64,000 bases of DNA from Paenibacillus andongensis (GCF_025369935.1 NZ_CP104467.1:707501-771500), one strand, 5' to 3'. Counted from the stretch's first letter, positions 44,112-54,560 are shown. Notes: generated from the sequence alone by a model not told the origin. Numbers and translations: made by a program.

Positions 44112-45536
44112 GTGTCAATCCCATCGGGAGTTAATACAAGTATTATTTTGAGACTAGAATTGGATAAGGACACCGCGTCGTTCGGCAGTGTGGCTACGGC
44201 CATTAGTGATGCAGGTGGAGATATTATAGCCATTGACGTCGTTAGAACGGACAAAAACATCACGGTTCGGGATATCACGATTAATGTATACGATAACAAG
44301 CATACCGAACTGATTGCCGCGGCCATCCGTACATTGGCAGGAGTGAAAATCGTTCATGTTTCGGATCAAACGTTTCTGCTTCATTTGGGCGGGAAAATTG
44401 AAATGAGTCCCAAGTATCCGATTAAAAATCGGGATGACCTCTCCAGGGTGTATACACCGGGTGTTGCCAAGGTGTGCATGGCGATCCACGAAAAGCCTTC
44501 GCTCTCCCATACGCTTACCATCAAACGCAACACGGTCGCGGTCATATCGGATGGAACTGCCGTACTTGGTCTGGGTAACATTGGACCTGAAGCAGCGATG
44601 CCCGTCATGGAAGGAAAGGCGATGCTGTTCAAGCAATTAGCAGGCGTTGACGCTTTTCCCATATGTCTGGCTACACAGGACACAGATGAAATTGTAAATA
44701 TCGTGAAAGCGCTATCGCCTACGTTCGGCGGAATCAATCTAGAAGATATATCTGCACCTAGATGCTTTGAAATTGAACAGCGGCTTATCGAGGAACTGGA
44801 TATTCCCGTATTTCATGATGATCAACATGGTACAGCCGTAGTGCTTTTGGCGGGATTGATTAATGCCGTTAAAATCGTGGGCAAGAAGCTTGAGGATTGC
44901 AAAGTCGTGCTTTGCGGCGTTGGCGCAGCAGGAACGGCTTGCACCAAAATGCTGATGGCGGCAGGTGTCCGAAATATTATTGGTGTCGATCGGCAGGGTG
45001 CTATCACGCGTGATGGCGTTTACGATAATCCGTTTTGGCAATGGTATGCGGAACATACGAATCCGAATCAGATTCAAGGTTCGCTTTCGGAAGTTATTGA
45101 AGGAGCGGATATTTTCATCGGCGTATCGGGTCCCGGTGTACTTAAAAGGGAAGACGTCGCCAAAATGGCGGAGAATCCGATCGTCTTTGCGATGGCAAAC
45201 CCAACGCCGGAAATTCTCCCCGAAGAGGCAGAGCCTTATGTGCGGGTTATGGCAACCGGCCGTTCGGACTACCCGAACCAAATCAACAATGTGCTGTGTT
45301 TCCCAGGCTTGTTCCGGGGGCTGCTCGATTGCAGGGCGTCCAGAGTGACAGAGAATATGAAGCTTGCAGCAGCCAAGGCGATTGCATCGGTTGTTCAAGA
45401 GGATGAGTTGAATGAATATTACATTATTCCAAGTGTGTTTAATCAATCGGTCGCTGAACGAGTGAGAGATGCGGTGATAGAAGCGGCTTATGAAGACGGG
45501 GTCGCCAGAAGACGTAAAGAGAAAGTCCAAGCCTAA
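44112..45536 (+). CDS. Malic enzyme with N-terminal ACT domain
   Basis: About 474 residues. Residues 1-80 are an ACT-type domain (RLELDKDTASFGSVATAISDAGG), likely an allosteric sensor. The malic enzyme core has the tyrosine/lysine active-site regions (SRVYTPGVAKVCMAI; AVISDGTAVLGLGNIGPEAA with the following Lys), the metal-binding FHDDQHGTA, and the Rossmann fold VVLCGVGAAGTACTKML. It decarboxylates malate to pyruvate with NAD(P). GTG 44112 is chosen because GAGGTGA is well placed; an upstream ATG lies inside the hairpin loop without a ribosome site. It lies between dctR and dctP. Confidence 0.9.
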   Translation: MSIPSGVNTSIILRLELDKDTASFGSVATAISDAGGDIIAIDVVRTDKNITVRDITINVYDNKHTELIAAAIRTLAGVKIVHVSDQTFLLHLGGKIEMSPKYPIKNRDDLSRVYTPGVAKVCMAIHEKPSLSHTLTIKRNTVAVISDGTAVLGLGNIGPEAAMPVMEGKAMLFKQLAGVDAFPICLATQDTDEIVNIVKALSPTFGGINLEDISAPRCFEIEQRLIEELDIPVFHDDQHGTAVVLLAGLINAVKIVGKKLEDCKVVLCGVGAAGTACTKMLMAAGVRNIIGVDRQGAITRDGVYDNPFWQWYAEHTNPNQIQGSLSEVIEGADIFIGVSGPGVLKREDVAKMAENPIVFAMANPTPEILPEEAEPYVRVMATGRSDYPNQINNVLCFPGLFRGLLDCRASRVTENMKLAAAKAIASVVQEDELNEYYIIPSVFNQSVAERVRDAVIEAAYEDGVARRRKEKVQA

Positions 45537-45601
45537 TTTAGCGATTGTGCTCAGGAATGCGGTCGAAAACAAAAATAACAAAAATATAAGGGGTGCGAAT
45601 C

Positions 45602-46858
45602 ATGAAGATTAATTTCAAGAGTCTCACATTGCAAGTTATTGTTGCCATGATCTTGGGTGTCTTGTTTGGGGTATTTTTCCCTGCACAGGCAGGAAACATG
45701 AAGGTTTTGGCGGACATCTTCGTAAAAGCCATTAAAATGGTTATTGCTCCTATTATTTTCTTAACGATTGTCAATGGAATTGCTGGAATGGGTGATATGA
45801 AGAAGGTTGGAAGAATAGGTGGGAAGACTTTACTGTATTTTGAAGTTGTTTCTACAATCGCTCTTGCGATTGGAATCCTTTTTGCCAACGTGTTTCATCC
45901 CGGTACTGGCGTAAATGCTCATTTGGCTAAAGGAGATATCTCTCAATATACAAAAGCGGCGGCTGAGGGCAGTCATGGATTCTTGAATTATATCCTCGGA
46001 ATTATTCCTGACAGTTTTGTAGGTGCATTAGCTAAAGGGGATTTGCTTCCTATTCTTATACTAGCTATTTTATTTGGTGCCTCTCTATCGGGGATGGGTG
46101 AAAGAGGAAAGGTTGTTCTTGATTTCTTTGAGAAAGTTTCTGAAGTATTCTTTAAAATCGTTAATATCATTATGTATTACTCTGCGATTGCAGCATTTGG
46201 AGCTATAGCCTACACCATCGGTAAGTTTGGAGTCGGTTCCTTGGTTTCCCTTGGAAAGTTGTTCGCTCTTACGCTACTTGCTATGGCAGTGTTTATAGTC
46301 GTTATTTTAGGTGTTATTGCCAAGATCTACAACTTTAACGTTTTCAAATTTATCAGCTACATCAAAGATGAAATTTTCCTAGTGTTTGGAACTTCTTCTT
46401 CTGAGTCTGCTTTACCTAAAATGGTGGAGAAACTTGAGGCCTATGGATGCTCCAAATCGGTTGTGGGTCTTGTCATTCCAACAGGTTATTCATTTAACTT
46501 AGATGGTACGAATATCTACCTCGCATTCGCTGCACTGTTTATTGCACAAGCATACGGGGTTGACTTATCTCTAGGTCAAGAGATCGCACTTCTTGGGGTT
46601 CTAATGTTAACATCTAAGGGAGCAGCAGGGGTAACAGGTGCAGGATTTATTACACTTGCAGCGACTTTAGCAGCATTCCCAAGTGTTCCTGTGGAAGGGA
46701 TCGCACTTCTCCTTGGCATTGATAGGTTCATGAGTACCGCTCGTGCGATAACGAACCTAATTGGTAACGGTGTGGCTACAGTAGTTATCGCCAAAATGGA
46801 AAAAGAATTCAAGGAACCCGTTGAGGCAATTGAAATTAAGGCTAGTCTTAGTGCATAA
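45602..46858 (+). CDS. dctP: Proton/sodium-coupled C4-dicarboxylate symporter (DctP/DctA family)
   Basis: A 419-residue transporter of the dicarboxylate/amino acid:cation symporter family, with about eight membrane segments and two re-entrant loops. FGTSSSESALPKMVEKLE is the serine-rich loop HP1, GLVIPTGYSFNLDGT the NMDGT-type ion/substrate motif, and TSKGAAGVTGAGFITLAATL loop HP2. It imports malate, succinate and fumarate. ATG 45602 has AAGGGG 8 nt upstream; an earlier GTG overlaps that site. Probably co-expressed with malic enzyme, so imported malate feeds pyruvate directly. Confidence 0.93.
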   Translation: MKINFKSLTLQVIVAMILGVLFGVFFPAQAGNMKVLADIFVKAIKMVIAPIIFLTIVNGIAGMGDMKKVGRIGGKTLLYFEVVSTIALAIGILFANVFHPGTGVNAHLAKGDISQYTKAAAEGSHGFLNYILGIIPDSFVGALAKGDLLPILILAILFGASLSGMGERGKVVLDFFEKVSEVFFKIVNIIMYYSAIAAFGAIAYTIGKFGVGSLVSLGKLFALTLLAMAVFIVVILGVIAKIYNFNVFKFISYIKDEIFLVFGTSSSESALPKMVEKLEAYGCSKSVVGLVIPTGYSFNLDGTNIYLAFAALFIAQAYGVDLSLGQEIALLGVLMLTSKGAAGVTGAGFITLAATLAAFPSVPVEGIALLLGIDRFMSTARAITNLIGNGVATVVIAKMEKEFKEPVEAIEIKASLSA

Positions 46859-46885
46859 GGTAAGAAAGCAATATGTAACAAAAGT

Positions 46886-46930
46886 AAGAGTATGACGACA
46901 GAGATACCTCCTGTCTCATGCTCTTTTCTT
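46886..46930 (+). terminator. Terminator after the dicarboxylate operon
   Basis: AAGAG-T-ATGA..ACAG pairs with CTGT..TCAT-G-CTCTT, followed by a T-rich tract. There is one wobble pair and a small bulge. Confidence 0.8.
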
Positions 46931-46979
46931 TATGATCAGATCTAAAGCTGACGAAATGTCCATGTCGAAAAAAATATAG

Positions 46980-47035
46980 TCTCATAAACGTCTTTGGTAT
47001 ATGGCTATTATGAGATAAAGAAGAGTGAAAGACGT
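46980..47035 (+). promoter_or_regulatory. Two interlocking inverted repeats upstream of the pur promoter
   Basis: TCTCATAA (46980-46987) pairs with TTATGAGA (47008-47015); directly adjoining ACGTCTTT (46988-46995) pairs with AAAGACGT (47028-47035), followed by ATTTTT. The second arm of each lies in the other's loop, so the two hairpins exclude one another. A TATAGT precedes them at 46975. Function unknown. Confidence 0.5.
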
Positions 47036-47076
47036 ATTTTTCGTTACGAAGCGCATGAAAGATTTAAAATGTAGCC

Positions 47077-47122
47077 AAAAAGCGAACTTTTTGAAAGAAT
47101 TGAGTAAAAATTGTTCGTTTTT
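47077..47122 (+). promoter_or_regulatory. Paired PurBoxes (PurR operator) of the purine operon
   Basis: AAAAGCGAACTTT (47077-47089) and, inverted, ATTGTTCGTTTTT (47110-47122) each match the PurBox AWWWCCGAACWWT at 12 of 13 positions, in the divergent arrangement and near the spacing known for Bacillus PurR. They lie immediately upstream of the -35. PurR repression relieved by PRPP is established for this type of operator. Confidence 0.82.
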
Positions 47123-47127
47123 TGAAA

Positions 47128-47157
47128 TTGACATCGCACGTTAGTTGGTAGTAAACT
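47128..47157 (+). promoter_or_regulatory. Promoter of the purine biosynthesis operon
   Basis: TTGACA (47128-47133), 18-base spacer, TAAACT (47152-47157). Transcription would start near 47164, giving a leader of about 265 nt holding the riboswitch. Confidence 0.75.
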
Positions 47158-47203
47158 AGGGAAGCGGGAAATGAGGCCGCACTAATTGAAAATGTCGAAT
47201 CAA

Positions 47204-47270
47204 CTCGTATAAAATCAGGGATAAGGCCTGAAAGTTTCTACCCAAAAACCATGAATTTTTGGACTACGAG
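47204..47270 (+). promoter_or_regulatory. Guanine-class purine riboswitch aptamer
   Basis: The three-way junction is intact. P1 is CTCGTA/TACGAG; P2 is TCAGG/CCTGA with loop GATAAGG; J2/3 contains GTTTCTACC; P3 is CCAAAAA/TTTTTGG with loop CCATGAA. The ligand-pairing base (position 74 of the xpt aptamer) is C at 47264 in GGACTACGAG, so it should bind guanine or hypoxanthine rather than adenine. A second hairpin ACCAT/ATGGT with TTTTT lies at 47287-47311, before the main terminator. Confidence 0.95.
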
Positions 47271-47331
47271 GAAGCGAATGAGGGAAACCATAGGAAGACG
47301 ATGGTCTTTTTGCATTCGGTTCTTTTGCTGT

Positions 47332-47372
47332 CCAGCGGATAGAATCATGTATTCTAGCTCTGGGCGTTTTTT
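47332..47372 (+). terminator. Riboswitch expression-platform terminator
   Basis: CCAG..AGAAT pairs with ATTCT..CTGG, followed shortly by TTTTTT, 56 bases before the purE start. With guanine bound, transcription would end here. Upstream, GAAGCGAATG and CATTCGGTTC (one mismatch) can pair and may form the alternative structure. Confidence 0.75.
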
Positions 47373-47427
47373 GGGTTTAAGGGCATTACTATAAATGAAA
47401 GTTTTATTACAATATGAAAGTAGGTTT

Positions 47428-47916
47428 ATGATGACTGCACGTGTAGGTGTCATTATGGGAAGCCAGTCGGATTGGGAAACGATGAAGCACGCATGCGACA
47501 TGTTGGAAGAGCTGGGAGTTCCTTATGAGAAAAAGGTGGTTTCTGCGCATAGAACGCCGGACCTTATGTTCGAATATGCTGCCTCGGCGGCAGGCCGCGG
47601 CATTCAAGTCATTATTGCCGGAGCGGGCGGAGCGGCGCACCTACCAGGGATGGTAGCAGCCAAAACGGAACTTCCGGTTATTGGTGTTCCAGTCAAAACG
47701 TCCACGCTGAACGGACTGGATTCCTTGCTTTCGATCGTGCAAATGCCTGGCGGCATTCCCGTCGCGACGGTGGCAATCGGACATGCGGGTGCAACGAATG
47801 CAGGCCTCTTGGCAGCACAAATTCTGGGCGCATTCGAGCCGGAGCTGCAAGCGAAAGTCAGAGCACGTCGCGAGCGCATTGCTCAGACCGTGATTGAAAG
47901 CAGTGACCTGTTATGA
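47428..47916 (+). CDS. purE: N5-carboxyaminoimidazole ribonucleotide mutase (PurE class I)
   Basis: About 162 residues, moving the carboxylate of N5-CAIR to carbon 4 to make [24 protein letters not shown] and VVSAHRTPD with the catalytic His are the class I signature; [16 protein letters not shown] closes the active site. Tandem ATGs at 47428 and 47431 follow a weak GTAGG site. Its partner PurK overlaps it by 4 nt. First gene of the twelve-gene operon controlled by PurBoxes and the guanine riboswitch. Confidence 0.97.
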   Translation: MMTARVGVIMGSQSDWETMKHACDMLEELGVPYEKKVVSAHRTPDLMFEYAASAAGRGIQVIIAGAGGAAHLPGMVAAKTELPVIGVPVKTSTLNGLDSLLSIVQMPGGIPVATVAIGHAGATNAGLLAAQILGAFEPELQAKVRARRERIAQTVIESSDLL

Positions 47917-49094
47917 GCGAAGCCTCAAACTTAAGCGGTAAGGTCATTAAGCCAGGCGGCACCATCGGCATTTTGGGCGGTGGGCAGCTAGGCCGTATGC
48001 TGGCCTTGGCCGGACGCAACATGGGGTATCGCTTCGTGACACTCGACCCGACGGATGATGCGCCTTGTGGTCAAGTCGCGGATGAGCAAATTCAGGCGGA
48101 CTTTGACGATGTTGAAGCGGCGAGAAAACTCGCAGCCCTGTCGGACGTCATCACGTACGAATTCGAGAACGTCGATGCGCATGTGACCAACATATTAATG
48201 AATGAGTCCTATGTTCCACAAGGAAGTGAGCTTTTATACACGACTCAGCATCGTCTTCGTGAAAAGAGAGCAATTGAAGCAGCGGGCGTACCTGTAGCTC
48301 CATATGCGGAAATCACCAGCGCAGCTGAGTTGCGTGAAGCGGCTGAACGCTTCGGCACACCGTGCGTGCTCAAAACAGCAACCGGCGGCTATGATGGCAA
48401 AGGCCAGTGGGTGCTTCGATCACTGGACGAGGTTGAAGAAGCGTACGAAACGCTCAGCCGTGCTAAAACCGAGCTGGTTCTCGAACAATTCATCCATTTT
48501 GACAAAGAATTATCCGTGATTGCGGCAAGAAGTCCACGCGGCGAGGTAAAGGCTTTTCCCGCTGCTGAAAATATACATGTACATAACATCCTGCATCAAT
48601 CGATCGTTCCGGCGCGAATCCCTGCTCAGGTGCAAAAGGAAGCTGAAGAGCTTGCTGTACGCATCGCAGAATCGCTCGGCGTGATTGGTTTGATCGCAGT
48701 GGAGTTATTCCTGACGAAGGATGGACAGCTTTACGTCAATGAGCTTGCGCCACGCCCGCACAATTCAGGTCATTACACGATGGAAGCCTGCCGGACTTCA
48801 CAGTTCGAGCAGCATGTTCGCGCGATTTGCAACCTGCCGCTTGGTTCTACTGAGCTGCTGTCACCGGTTGTGATGGTTAATTTACTTGGTGAGCATATCG
48901 AACCGCTGCAAGAACAGATCGACCAACCAGATTTCCTAGAACACAGTGAATTAGGCGTTAGCGCGAAGGTTCATCTATATGGCAAGAAAGAAGCGAAAGA
49001 AAAACGCAAGATGGGACACATCAATCTCCTGACAAGCGACGTAGCGAAAGCACTGACTTGGATAGAACAGACAAGCATTTGGGAAAGTAAGTAA
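47913..49094 (+). CDS. purK: 5-(Carboxyamino)imidazole ribonucleotide synthase
   Basis: A 393-residue ATP-grasp enzyme that carboxylates AIR to N5-CAIR using ATP and bicarbonate. [20 protein letters not shown] opens the N-terminal domain; [16 protein letters not shown] and [17 protein letters not shown] are ATP-grasp elements, and [17 protein letters not shown] binds metal and phosphate. It supplies the PurE substrate. ATG in an overlap with purE. Confidence 0.97.
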   Translation: MSEASNLSGKVIKPGGTIGILGGGQLGRMLALAGRNMGYRFVTLDPTDDAPCGQVADEQIQADFDDVEAARKLAALSDVITYEFENVDAHVTNILMNESYVPQGSELLYTTQHRLREKRAIEAAGVPVAPYAEITSAAELREAAERFGTPCVLKTATGGYDGKGQWVLRSLDEVEEAYETLSRAKTELVLEQFIHFDKELSVIAARSPRGEVKAFPAAENIHVHNILHQSIVPARIPAQVQKEAEELAVRIAESLGVIGLIAVELFLTKDGQLYVNELAPRPHNSGHYTMEACRTSQFEQHVRAICNLPLGSTELLSPVVMVNLLGEHIEPLQEQIDQPDFLEHSELGVSAKVHLYGKKEAKEKRKMGHINLLTSDVAKALTWIEQTSIWESK

Positions 49095-49120
49095 AAGAAA
49101 CTCATTGGAGGAACGGCAAA

Positions 49121-50416
49121 ATGATCGAACGTTATACACGCCCGGAAATGGCACGCATTTGGACTGAAGAAAATAAGTTTCAAGCATGGTTGGAAGTTGA
49201 GATTCTTTCTTGCGAAGCATGGTCAGAGCTCGGAGTTATTCCTAAAGAAGATGTGAAAGTACTGCGCGAGAAAGCAAGCTTTAACATTGACCGCATTTAT
49301 GAAATCGAGCAAGAGACGCGCCATGACGTAATTGCCTTCACTAGAGCGGTTTCCGAAACGCTGGGACCTGAGCGCAAATGGGTTCACTACGGTTTAACTT
49401 CAACTGACGTTGTCGATACGGCACTGGGCTACTTGCTGAGACAGGCTAACGAGATTTTGGACAAAGACATTCAGAATTTCATCGAAATCCTTCGCAATAA
49501 AGCGATCGAACATAAAGATACGGCCATGATGGGAAGAACGCATGGTGTGCATGCAGAGCCGACGACGTTTGGTTTGAAAATGGCCCTTTGGTACGAGGAA
49601 ATGAAGCGTAACCTGGAGCGTTTCCGCTTTGCCGCTGATGGCGTACAATTCGGTAAAATCTCAGGTGCAGTAGGCACCTACGCGAACATCGATCCTTTTG
49701 TTGAAGAGTATGTATGCGGCAAGCTGGGTACAAAAGCAGCTCCGATCTCTACACAAACCTTGCAGCGTGACCGTCACGCTGAATACATGGCGACGCTGGC
49801 GCTAGTTGCTACGTCCCTAGATAAATTCGCTACTGAAATTCGCGCGCTTCAGAAGAGTGAGTTCCGTGAGGTTGAAGAGCCTTTTGCAAAAGGTCAAAAA
49901 GGTTCCTCCGCTATGCCGCATAAGCGTAACCCGATTGGTTGCGAGAGCATTTCCGGTCTGTCCCGTGTCATTCGCGGGCACATGGTTTCTGCTTATGAGA
50001 ACGTGACGCTTTGGCATGAGCGCGACATTTCGCACTCCTCCGTTGAGCGTATTATCCTACCTGATGCGACGCAGCTGCTGAACTACATGCTGAACCGTCT
50101 AGGCAACATCATCAAGAATTTGACGGTGTTTCCTGAAAATATGAAACGCAACATGCGCAGCACCTATGACGTTCCTTTCTCTGGCCGCGTGATGACGAAG
50201 CTGATCGACAAAGGCTTTGCTCGTGAGCAAGCGTACGATACAGTTCAGCCAAGAGCGATGCAAGCATGGGAAGAACAGCGTTCGTTCCGCGAAATCGTCG
50301 AGAATACTTCCGTGATTACAGAAGTGTTAAGCCCAGAAGAGATCGCAGATTGCTTCGATCCAAGCTGGCATTTGAAACATGTTGATACGATCTTTAACCG
50401 CTTAGGTTTGAAATAG
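49121..50416 (+). CDS. purB: Adenylosuccinate lyase
   Basis: A 431-residue member of the fumarase/aspartase superfamily. It acts twice in purine synthesis: SAICAR to AICAR, and adenylosuccinate to AMP. The signature loop [12 protein letters not shown] with the catalytic Ser, the [14 protein letters not shown] motif with the catalytic His, and [13 protein letters not shown] are all present. ATG follows TGGAGG by about ten bases. Homotetrameric in the family. Confidence 0.97.
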   Translation: MIERYTRPEMARIWTEENKFQAWLEVEILSCEAWSELGVIPKEDVKVLREKASFNIDRIYEIEQETRHDVIAFTRAVSETLGPERKWVHYGLTSTDVVDTALGYLLRQANEILDKDIQNFIEILRNKAIEHKDTAMMGRTHGVHAEPTTFGLKMALWYEEMKRNLERFRFAADGVQFGKISGAVGTYANIDPFVEEYVCGKLGTKAAPISTQTLQRDRHAEYMATLALVATSLDKFATEIRALQKSEFREVEEPFAKGQKGSSAMPHKRNPIGCESISGLSRVIRGHMVSAYENVTLWHERDISHSSVERIILPDATQLLNYMLNRLGNIIKNLTVFPENMKRNMRSTYDVPFSGRVMTKLIDKGFAREQAYDTVQPRAMQAWEEQRSFREIVENTSVITEVLSPEEIADCFDPSWHLKHVDTIFNRLGLK

Positions 50417-50452
50417 AAAACGACATTTTTAGCAGGAAAGGATGTGTGGTTC

Positions 50453-51343
50453 GTGGCAAGCAATATCGTGGATTCAGCCGCTGAAATGATTAACGCTCCC
50501 CTGGTTCATAAGGGTAAAGTACGTGAACTGTATGATCTGGGCGAAAATTTCCTTATCGTGGTGACGGATCGGATTTCGGCTTTTGATTACATCTTGAAGC
50601 CTGGTGTTCCTGATAAGGGGTACGTTCTGAACGCGCTAAGTAAGTACTGGTTCGGCATTACGAGCGGTTACATGAGCAATCACATTGTGCACACGGACGT
50701 GGAAAAGCTCCACGCGATTATTCCGAGTGCGGATGATAGAGAGCTTCTAAAGGAACGTATTATTGTAGCGAAAAAAGCAGAGCGCATCTCTATCGAATGC
50801 GTGGTTCGCGGGTACATCACAGGCAACGGCTGGAGACAGTACGAGAAAACCGGCGAGATAAACGGTCGCAAACTGCCTGAAGGCCTGCGCAAAAACGAGC
50901 GCTTGCAAGATCCTATTTTCACACCTGCGGCTAAAAATGATGTCGGTCATGACGAAGACATTTCCGTGGAACAAATGATTGAATTAGTCGGCGAGAAGCT
51001 GACTTATGAGCTGCAAGAACGAAGCATTATGCTTTACACGTTGGCTCATTCGATTTGTGAGCAAAAGGGCATTATTTTAGCAGATACGAAGTTTGAATTC
51101 GGTTTTTATGCGGGTGAACTTATTATTATTGATGAAATTTTCACACCGGATTCCTCGCGTTACTGGTCCCAAGATAAATACGCCCTGGATATCGAGATTG
51201 ATTCGATGGACAAAGAGCCCGTTCGCACTTATTTAGCGGGATCGGGTTGGGATAAAAATAGTGAGCCGGATGAGCTTCCAGCTTCCGTTGTGGAAGAAAC
51301 TTCGAACCGTTATAAAGAAATTTTACACCGTTTGGTGGATTAA
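50453..51343 (+). CDS. purC: SAICAR synthetase
   Basis: About 296 residues; condenses CAIR with aspartate using ATP. Signatures: HKGKVRELYDLGENFLIVV near the start, ECVVRGYITGNGWRQYEKTG, and LADTKFEFGF for the metal/ATP site. Longer than the usual 235-240 residues, by a C-terminal extension seen in some Bacillota and eukaryote-like forms. GTG 50453 is preferred because AAAGGATG is about ten bases upstream; a GTG at 50444 lies on top of that site. Confidence 0.94.
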   Translation: MASNIVDSAAEMINAPLVHKGKVRELYDLGENFLIVVTDRISAFDYILKPGVPDKGYVLNALSKYWFGITSGYMSNHIVHTDVEKLHAIIPSADDRELLKERIIVAKKAERISIECVVRGYITGNGWRQYEKTGEINGRKLPEGLRKNERLQDPIFTPAAKNDVGHDEDISVEQMIELVGEKLTYELQERSIMLYTLAHSICEQKGIILADTKFEFGFYAGELIIIDEIFTPDSSRYWSQDKYALDIEIDSMDKEPVRTYLAGSGWDKNSEPDELPASVVEETSNRYKEILHRLVD

Positions 51344-51367
51344 ATTAACTCTAAGGAGAGATTAGAA

Positions 51368-51607
51368 ATGAAAGCAACGGTCTATGTAACGATTAAGCAG
51401 AACGTACTGGATGTTCAAGGAACTGCGGTGCAAGGAGCGCTTCATTCCATGGGTTTTGACGAAGTTGGCAAGGTTCGCATCGGGAAATATTTGGAGTTAG
51501 AACTGGATACTACGGATAAAGCAGAAGCGGAAGCACGTGTAAAAGCAATGTGCGAGAAGCTGCTTGCAAACACGGTTATCGAAGATTACCGCTACGAGTT
51601 GGCGTAA
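51368..51607 (+). CDS. purS: FGAM synthase subunit PurS
   Basis: A 79-residue subunit of the three-part formylglycinamidine ribonucleotide synthase (PurS-PurQ-PurL). VYVTIKQNVLDVQGTAVQGA is the family signature. It forms a dimer that bridges the glutaminase and synthetase, helping ammonia transfer. Its presence means PurL is the short form, as found downstream. Confidence 0.96.
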   Translation: MKATVYVTIKQNVLDVQGTAVQGALHSMGFDEVGKVRIGKYLELELDTTDKAEAEARVKAMCEKLLANTVIEDYRYELA

Positions 51608-51640
51608 CATATCAAAGTTAAGTTAGAGGAGGAAAACGTC

Positions 51641-52336
51641 ATGAATTTTGCGGTTCTTGTATTTCCGGGATCGAACTGCGACATCGATATGTACAAAGCA
51701 ATCGAAGATACCATTGGTCAACCGGTTGAGTATGTTTGGCATACAGATGGCGACTTGTCCAAATACGACTGCATCCTCGTGCCGGGTGGATTCTCTTATG
51801 GAGATTACCTGCGTTGCGGAGCGATTGCACAATTTACGAACGTGATGAAAGCTGTGGTTAAGGCTGCGGAAGAAGGCAAGTACATTCTAGGTATTTGTAA
51901 CGGATTCCAAGTGTTAACAGAAGCAAGATTGCTGCCAGGCGCTTTGCTGCGCAACAACGGGATGAAATTCCGCTGCCACCAAACGCTTCTCAGAGTGGAG
52001 AACAACAATACGGCTTTCACGCGTGATTACGCGGAGGGCGAACTGATTGAAATCCCGATCGCTCACGGTGAAGGCAATTACTATTGTGATGAAGCTACAC
52101 TCAAGGAATTACAAGAAAACAATCAAATCGTATTCCGTTATGAAGCGGGCAACAACCCGAACGGATCACTGGATGATATCGCTGGAATCAGCAATAAAGC
52201 AGGTAATGTCGTGGGTATGATGCCTCATCCGGAGCGTGCCGTTCATGAGATTCTTGGCTCCGCAGATGGTAAGAAAATGTTCACATCAATTCTAAGCGCT
52301 TGGAGGGAGAAACATGACGCAGCAGCTATCCGTTAA
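51641..52336 (+). CDS. purQ: FGAM synthase glutaminase subunit PurQ
   Basis: A 231-residue class I glutamine amidotransferase. The nucleophile Cys is in [14 protein letters not shown], and the catalytic His/Glu in [13 protein letters not shown]. The [16 protein letters not shown]-terminus is typical. It releases ammonia for PurL. AGAGGAGG precedes ATG 51641; the gene overlaps purL by 23 nt. Confidence 0.97.
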   Translation: MNFAVLVFPGSNCDIDMYKAIEDTIGQPVEYVWHTDGDLSKYDCILVPGGFSYGDYLRCGAIAQFTNVMKAVVKAAEEGKYILGICNGFQVLTEARLLPGALLRNNGMKFRCHQTLLRVENNNTAFTRDYAEGELIEIPIAHGEGNYYCDEATLKELQENNQIVFRYEAGNNPNGSLDDIAGISNKAGNVVGMMPHPERAVHEILGSADGKKMFTSILSAWREKHDAAAIR

Positions 52337-54560
52337 TGAACCAACAGCCGAGCAAATCGCGGAGCAGAAAATTTACAAGCAAATGGGCGTAACGGACGAA
52401 GAGTTTGCCAAAATTTGCGGCTTCCTTGGACGCAATCCGAACTATGTCGAGATCGGTGTATTCAGCGTTATGTGGTCCGAGCACTGTTCATACAAAAATT
52501 CCAAACCTGTACTTCGTAAATTCCCAGTGACTGGACCTCGTGTTCTGATGGGACCTGGCGAAGGCGCAGGGATTGTAGATATCGGAGACAACCAAGCGGT
52601 TGTTTTCAAAATTGAAAGTCATAACCATCCTTCAGCGATCGAGCCTTATCAAGGCGCGGCGACAGGTGTGGGCGGTATTATTCGTGATATTTTCTCCATG
52701 GGCGCACGCCCGGTAGCGCTTCTGAATTCCTTGCGTTTCGGTAAGCTGGAAAATGACCGCGTGAAGTACTTGTTCGAGCACGTTGTCTCCGGAATCGCAG
52801 GATACGGCAACTGTATCGGGATTCCGACAGTCGGCGGCGAAGTCATGTTCGACGAGAGCTACGAGGGGAACCCGCTCGTTAATGCGATGTGTGTGGGTCT
52901 TATCGACCACAACATGATTCAACGCGGTGTTGCCAAAGGTGTAGGCAACCCAGTATTCTATGTCGGTCCGGCAACGGGCCGCGACGGTATCCACGGTGCG
53001 ACGTTCGCATCCGAGGAGCTGACGGCGGAGTCCGAAGCGAAGCGCCCAGCGGTACAAGTGGGCGATCCGTTCATGGAGAAGCTCGTGCTGGAAGCGTGCT
53101 TAGAGTTAATTAATTCCGGCATCGTGCTCGGAATTCAAGATATGGGTGCTGCGGGGCTGACTTGCTCCAGCGCAGAGATGGCTAGTAAAGCGGGCAACGG
53201 CATGGAGCTTTACCTCGATGAAGTTCCGCAGCGCGAAGAAGGCATGACAGCGTATGAAATGATGCTGTCTGAGTCTCAAGAGCGTATGCTCTTCGTTGTT
53301 GAGCCGAAGCATGAGGCGCAAGCTAAGGGCATTTTTGAGCGCTGGGGTCTCCACTGCGCCAAAGTTGGCAAGGTAACCGATGACGGTTACCTGAAGCTGA
53401 TCCACCACGGTGAAGTCGTGGGGAACATGCCTGTCGGCGCACTCGTCGACGAGTGCCCGGTGTACAATAAGCCGAGCCAAGTGCCGGCTTATTACGAAGC
53501 TAGCGCATCGATCGACACGACTCGTTACCCTGAGGTAACGAAATTGACGGATGCGCTTAAGGCTGTCCTCGCGTCTCCGACGGTAGCGAGCAAAGAGTGG
53601 GTGTACAACCAGTATGACCACATGGTTCGTACGGATACTGCAGTGCGTCCGGGTTCGGACGCAGCGGTTGTGACCATTCGCGGTACCCGCAAGGGCCTCG
53701 CGATGACAACCGACTGCAACGGACGCTACGTGTTCCTGGATCCGGAAGTTGGCGGACGGATTGCAGTATCAGAAGCAGCGCGTAACGTTGTTTGCTCCGG
53801 CGCTGAGCCGCTCGCAGTTACGGACAACCTGAACTTCGGTAGTCCAGACAAGCCTGAGATCTTCTGGCAGCTGGAGAAATCCACTGACGGTATGGCAGAA
53901 GCTTGCCGCTTCTTGGATACGCCGGTTATTGGCGGTAACGTCTCGCTTTACAACGAGAACGCCAAAGGTGCGATCTACCCAACTCCGGTTATCGGGATGG
54001 TTGGTCTTGTTCATGACATCGACCACATCACGACGCAAAGCTTCAAAAAAGAAGGCGACATCATCATCCTGCTCGGCGAGACGAAAGCGGAGCTCGGCGG
54101 CAGCGAATTCCAATATGTGATTCACGGTGTTACCGAAGGCCGTCCTCCAGAATTGGATTTGGCTACGGAGAAACGTTTGCAAAATGCTGTACTAAAAGCC
54201 ATTCAAGAAGGTCTTGTCGCTTCTGCGCATGACTTATCCGAAGGCGGCTTGGCCGTTGCTTTGGCTGAAAGCTGTATCGGCGGTAAATTGGGCGCAGCTG
54301 TTAATGTGGCGTCTGACCTACGTCCTGACTTCACGCTATTCAGTGAAACACAATCCCGTATTTTGCTGAGTGCTTCCCCTGATAAAGCGGACGCTTTGAA
54401 GCACTGGATTGCTTCACAAGGCGTACCATATCAAGAAATTGGAACAGTTACAGGTACTGATGATTTGACGGTTAAAATCAACAACGAACAGCGTCTCCAG
54501 TCTCCGGTAAGCGAGCTGGCGAAAGTCTGGAAGGATGCGATTCCATGTCTAATGGCGTGA
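52314..54560 (+). CDS. purL: FGAM synthase synthetase subunit PurL (small form)
   Basis: A 748-residue synthetase subunit, the short form that needs PurS and Pur[40 protein letters not shown] and the two repeated ATP-binding halves (second with [18 protein letters not shown]) are visible. It makes FGAM from FGAR, ATP and ammonia. ATG overlaps purQ; it overlaps purF by 16 nt. Confidence 0.97.
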   Translation: MTQQLSVNEPTAEQIAEQKIYKQMGVTDEEFAKICGFLGRNPNYVEIGVFSVMWSEHCSYKNSKPVLRKFPVTGPRVLMGPGEGAGIVDIGDNQAVVFKIESHNHPSAIEPYQGAATGVGGIIRDIFSMGARPVALLNSLRFGKLENDRVKYLFEHVVSGIAGYGNCIGIPTVGGEVMFDESYEGNPLVNAMCVGLIDHNMIQRGVAKGVGNPVFYVGPATGRDGIHGATFASEELTAESEAKRPAVQVGDPFMEKLVLEACLELINSGIVLGIQDMGAAGLTCSSAEMASKAGNGMELYLDEVPQREEGMTAYEMMLSESQERMLFVVEPKHEAQAKGIFERWGLHCAKVGKVTDDGYLKLIHHGEVVGNMPVGALVDECPVYNKPSQVPAYYEASASIDTTRYPEVTKLTDALKAVLASPTVASKEWVYNQYDHMVRTDTAVRPGSDAAVVTIRGTRKGLAMTTDCNGRYVFLDPEVGGRIAVSEAARNVVCSGAEPLAVTDNLNFGSPDKPEIFWQLEKSTDGMAEACRFLDTPVIGGNVSLYNENAKGAIYPTPVIGMVGLVHDIDHITTQSFKKEGDIIILLGETKAELGGSEFQYVIHGVTEGRPPELDLATEKRLQNAVLKAIQEGLVASAHDLSEGGLAVALAESCIGGKLGAAVNVASDLRPDFTLFSETQSRILLSASPDKADALKHWIASQGVPYQEIGTVTGTDDLTVKINNEQRLQSPVSELAKVWKDAIPCLMA

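Noticed and set aside
46980..47035. H-type pseudoknot reading of the interlocking repeats
   Set aside because: The first and second 5' strands adjoin with no connecting bases while the inner loop is 12 long, geometrically poor for two full 8-bp stems; alternative hairpins are more likely.
47204..47270. Adenine-class assignment of the purine riboswitch
   Set aside because: The base equivalent to position 74 is C (GGACTAC), which selects guanine; adenine forms have U.
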